A stretch of 64,000 bases of DNA from Bradyrhizobium_A sp052115025 (GTDB lineage: Bacteria > Pseudomonadota > Alphaproteobacteria > Rhizobiales > Xanthobacteraceae): assembly GCF_052115025.1 (NCBI RefSeq), contig NZ_JBFRFW010000012.1:124001-188000 (forward strand), in the 5' to 3' direction. Position numbers and translations under genes: made by a program. Of the stretch, positions 62,223-64,000 are shown in pieces. The first letter of the stretch is position 1, and every line of letters starts with the position of its first letter. The notes beneath the pieces are model-generated. The model did not search any database. It saw only the letters and a program-made list of their open reading frames with translations, and was not told the DNA's origin.

Positions 62223-64000
62223 ATGAACGCCGTGCTGCAAGCGCCACTCACCGCCGAGGACTGGACACGAGCGACGGAAACCTGCGGCCGGGTCATCGCC
62301 GTGTCGGGATCGCGCGTCAGCGTCATGCTGCCTCCGCCCGCGCAGGCCAGCGATGCGATGCGGGCCACGGTTGGAAAATTCCTCGGCATCCGGGTCGGCG
62401 CATCGCTGCTGATCGGCGTCGTCACCCACATCTCGCTGGAGAGCAGCCCGGCCTCGGGCACGCGCAGCGTGATCCCGGTGGCGCAGCTCGACCTGATCGG
62501 CGAAATCCGCGGCCATGGCACGGCCGCCGCCCAGTTTCACCGCGGCGTCATCGATTGTCCGGCGATCAGCGACCAGGTCGGCACGGTCGGCTCCGCCGAG
62601 CTGCGGCTGATCTTCAACGTGTCGGGCACAAGCGTCATCGAGGTCGGCGAGCTGCAGCAGGGCAGCAGCATCGCCGCCCATGTCGACGTCAACGACATGC
62701 TCAACAAGCATTTTGCGGTGCTCGGCACCACCGGCGTCGGCAAGTCCAGCGGCGTCGCCTACCTGATCGACCAGGTGATACGGGTGCGCCCCGACCTGCG
62801 CATCCTGATCCTCGACGTGCACAACGAATACGGCCGCTCGTTCGGCAATCGCGCCCAGGTGCTCAACCCCGCCAACATCCGCCTGCCGTTCTGGCTGTTC
62901 AACTTCGAGGAGATCGTCGACGTGTTCTTCGGCGGCCGCCCGCCGGTGGATGAGGAAGTCGACCTGCTGTCCGAGGTGATTCCGCTGGCGAAGGCGGCCT
63001 ATGCCCAGTATGTCGGCGCCGCCGGCCCGGACAGCCATGTGCGCTACACCGCGGACGTACCGCTGCCCTACCGCATCGCCGATCTGGTGTCGCTGCTCGA
63101 CAGCCGCATGGGCAAGCTCGAGAACCGTTCCTCGCGCATGGTCTACCACAAGCTGATCACGCGCATCGAGACCGCCTGCAACGACCCGCGCTACGCCTTC
63201 ATGTTCGAGAACGCCAATGTCGGCGGCGACATCATGGAGGATGTGCTGTCGTCGCTGTTCCGCCTGCCGATGGGCGGCGTGCCGATCTCGGTGATGCAGC
63301 TTGCCGGCTTCCCGTCGGAAGTGATCGACGCGGTGGTATCGGTGATCTGCCGCCTCGCCTTCGACCTCGGGCTGTGGAGCGATGGCCGCGACCCGCTGCT
63401 CGTGGTCTGCGAGGAGGCCCATCGCTACATCTCCGCCGACAAGACCGCGGGCTTCGGCCCGACCCGCCGCGCCGTCGCCCGCATCGCCAAGGAGGGCCGC
63501 AAGTACAACGTGTTCCTCGGCCTCGTCACCCAGCGCCCGGCGGAACTCGACGCCACCATCCTGTCGCAATGCTCGACGCTGTTCGCGATGCGCCTGACCA
63601 ACGACCGCGACCAGGAGCTGCTGCGCTCGGCGGTGTCGGACACCGCCGCCAACCTGCTGTCGTTCCTGCCCTCGCTCGGCACCGGCGAGGTGTTCGCGTT
63701 CGGCGAGGGCGTGTCGCTGCCGAGCCGCTTCCGCTTCCGCCAGCTGCCGGCGCACATGATCCCGCGCAGCGAAGCCACCGGCCCCAACGGCCTCGATATC
63801 GCGGCGCCGGACCAGTCGCTCGGCGCGGTGATCCAGCGCTGGCGCGGCATCGCCCGGCAGAAGGCGCCGGCCACCGAGGGCGCGCGCACGGTGCAGACCA
63901 CCGCGTCGCCGCCGCTGCAGCCGCGCGCGCTCGATCCCGATCGCTACAAGCTGTTGAAACGTCCGCTCGACGGCACCGCATTGCCGGGCGCCGCCGCCTC
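62223..64000 (+). CDS. HerA-like (DUF87) P-loop ATPase, 3' end outside window
   Basis: At least 592 residues; no stop before the window edge. Starts MNAVLQAPLTAEDW at ATG 62223. An N-terminal beta-barrel region (HAS-barrel-like, about 20-140: GRVIAVSGSRVSVMLPPP) precedes a HerA/FtsK-type motor: Walker A LGTTGVGKSSGVAYLI (about 168), LILDVHNEYG, Walker B LLVVCEEAHRY and LGLVTQRPAELDATILSQCSTLFAMRLTN with sensor and Arg residues. HerA proteins form hexamers that translocate DNA with NurA or serve in defence. No partner nuclease is visible; the right neighbour is outside the window. Confidence 0.88.
   Translation, partial: MNAVLQAPLTAEDWTRATETCGRVIAVSGSRVSVMLPPPAQASDAMRATVGKFLGIRVGASLLIGVVTHISLESSPASGTRSVIPVAQLDLIGEIRGHGTAAAQFHRGVIDCPAISDQVGTVGSAELRLIFNVSGTSVIEVGELQQGSSIAAHVDVNDMLNKHFAVLGTTGVGKSSGVAYLIDQVIRVRPDLRILILDVHNEYGRSFGNRAQVLNPANIRLPFWLFNFEEIVDVFFGGRPPVDEEVDLLSEVIPLAKAAYAQYVGAAGPDSHVRYTADVPLPYRIADLVSLLDSRMGKLENRSSRMVYHKLITRIETACNDPRYAFMFENANVGGDIMEDVLSSLFRLPMGGVPISVMQLAGFPSEVIDAVVSVICRLAFDLGLWSDGRDPLLVVCEEAHRYISADKTAGFGPTRRAVARIAKEGRKYNVFLGLVTQRPAELDATILSQCSTLFAMRLTNDRDQELLRSAVSDTAANLLSFLPSLGTGEVFAFGEGVSLPSRFRFRQLPAHMIPRSEATGPNGLDIAAPDQSLGAVIQRWRGIARQKAPATEGARTVQTTASPPLQPRALDPDRYKLLKRPLDGTALPGAAA

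Noticed and set aside
62109..63755. 548-codon reverse frame over the HerA-like gene
   Set aside because: Shadow; P-loop and Walker B residues lie in the + frame.
62223..64000. HerA-NurA or Sir2-HerA defence module
   Set aside because: Only the HerA-like gene is visible; no nuclease or Sir2 partner in the window.

Overview
The window is high-GC DNA (mostly GC-rich third codon positions) and reads as a chromosomal segment of an alphaproteobacterium of the order Hyphomicrobiales, most likely the Bradyrhizobium/Rhodopseudomonas/Afipia group. This rests on gene content (RegB/RegA-type pair beside a bo3 quinol oxidase, DUF2778, DUF6894 and BA14K proteins, an Irr-like box before feoAB) and on dispersed intergenic repeats of the kind seen in that family. 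No rRNA, tRNA, CRISPR array, phage or transposase gene was found.

Layout. 1-5812: end of a cyoABCD operon, a SURF1 assembly factor and a redox two-component pair. 6018-9057: a run of small exported proteins (Cys-rich protein, beta-barrel-like protein, TlpA-type thioredoxin, MORN protein, tiny secreted peptide). 9494-15405: DUF2778 protein, two TetR units with clear palindromic operators, tautomerase and hypothetical proteins. 15453-17120: hipBA toxin-antitoxin module with four operators exactly 27 bp apart. 17151-19386: feoAB. 19640-25123: YbdK-type ligase, a GNAT remnant, an ICMT-like methyltransferase with TetR, a GNAT enzyme and an XRE-GNAT fusion. 25379-27095: RcnR/DmeR repressor and DmeF Co/Ni exporter. 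27231-30285: NitT/TauT-like ABC transporter with a fused double permease. 30570-38111: hydrolases, LysR, MFS and small proteins.

38300-40295 is the most unusual part: soxR, a SoxR-type promoter with a 19-bp spacer pointing away from soxR, a second promoter that would start RNA at the A of an ATG, a 25-residue leader peptide with ACC ACC ACC GCG ACC threonine codons, a perfect 14-bp terminator stem, then a shortened threonyl-tRNA synthetase paralogue without TGS and editing domains. This looks like a threonine-sensing transcription attenuator, possibly with redox control, on a duplicate ThrRS.

40378-44390: nitroreductase, DEAD-box helicase of DbpA type, glutathione S-transferase. 44450-50453: a CoA-dependent catabolic cluster (MaoC, periplasmic binding protein, AidB-like dehydrogenase, IclR, class III CoA-transferase). 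50643-57626: a sugar-type ABC operon without ATPase gene, with cupin and small protein, facing a LacI regulator and a cytochrome b561-like/SMP-30 pair; the same LacI-type palindrome lies before both units. 57643-64000: serine hydrolase, Cys-rich secreted protein, three tandem CTAG-bounded palindromic elements (one overlaps the stop codon of an S9 peptidase and the region contains Ns), and the start of a HerA-like ATPase that runs off the window.
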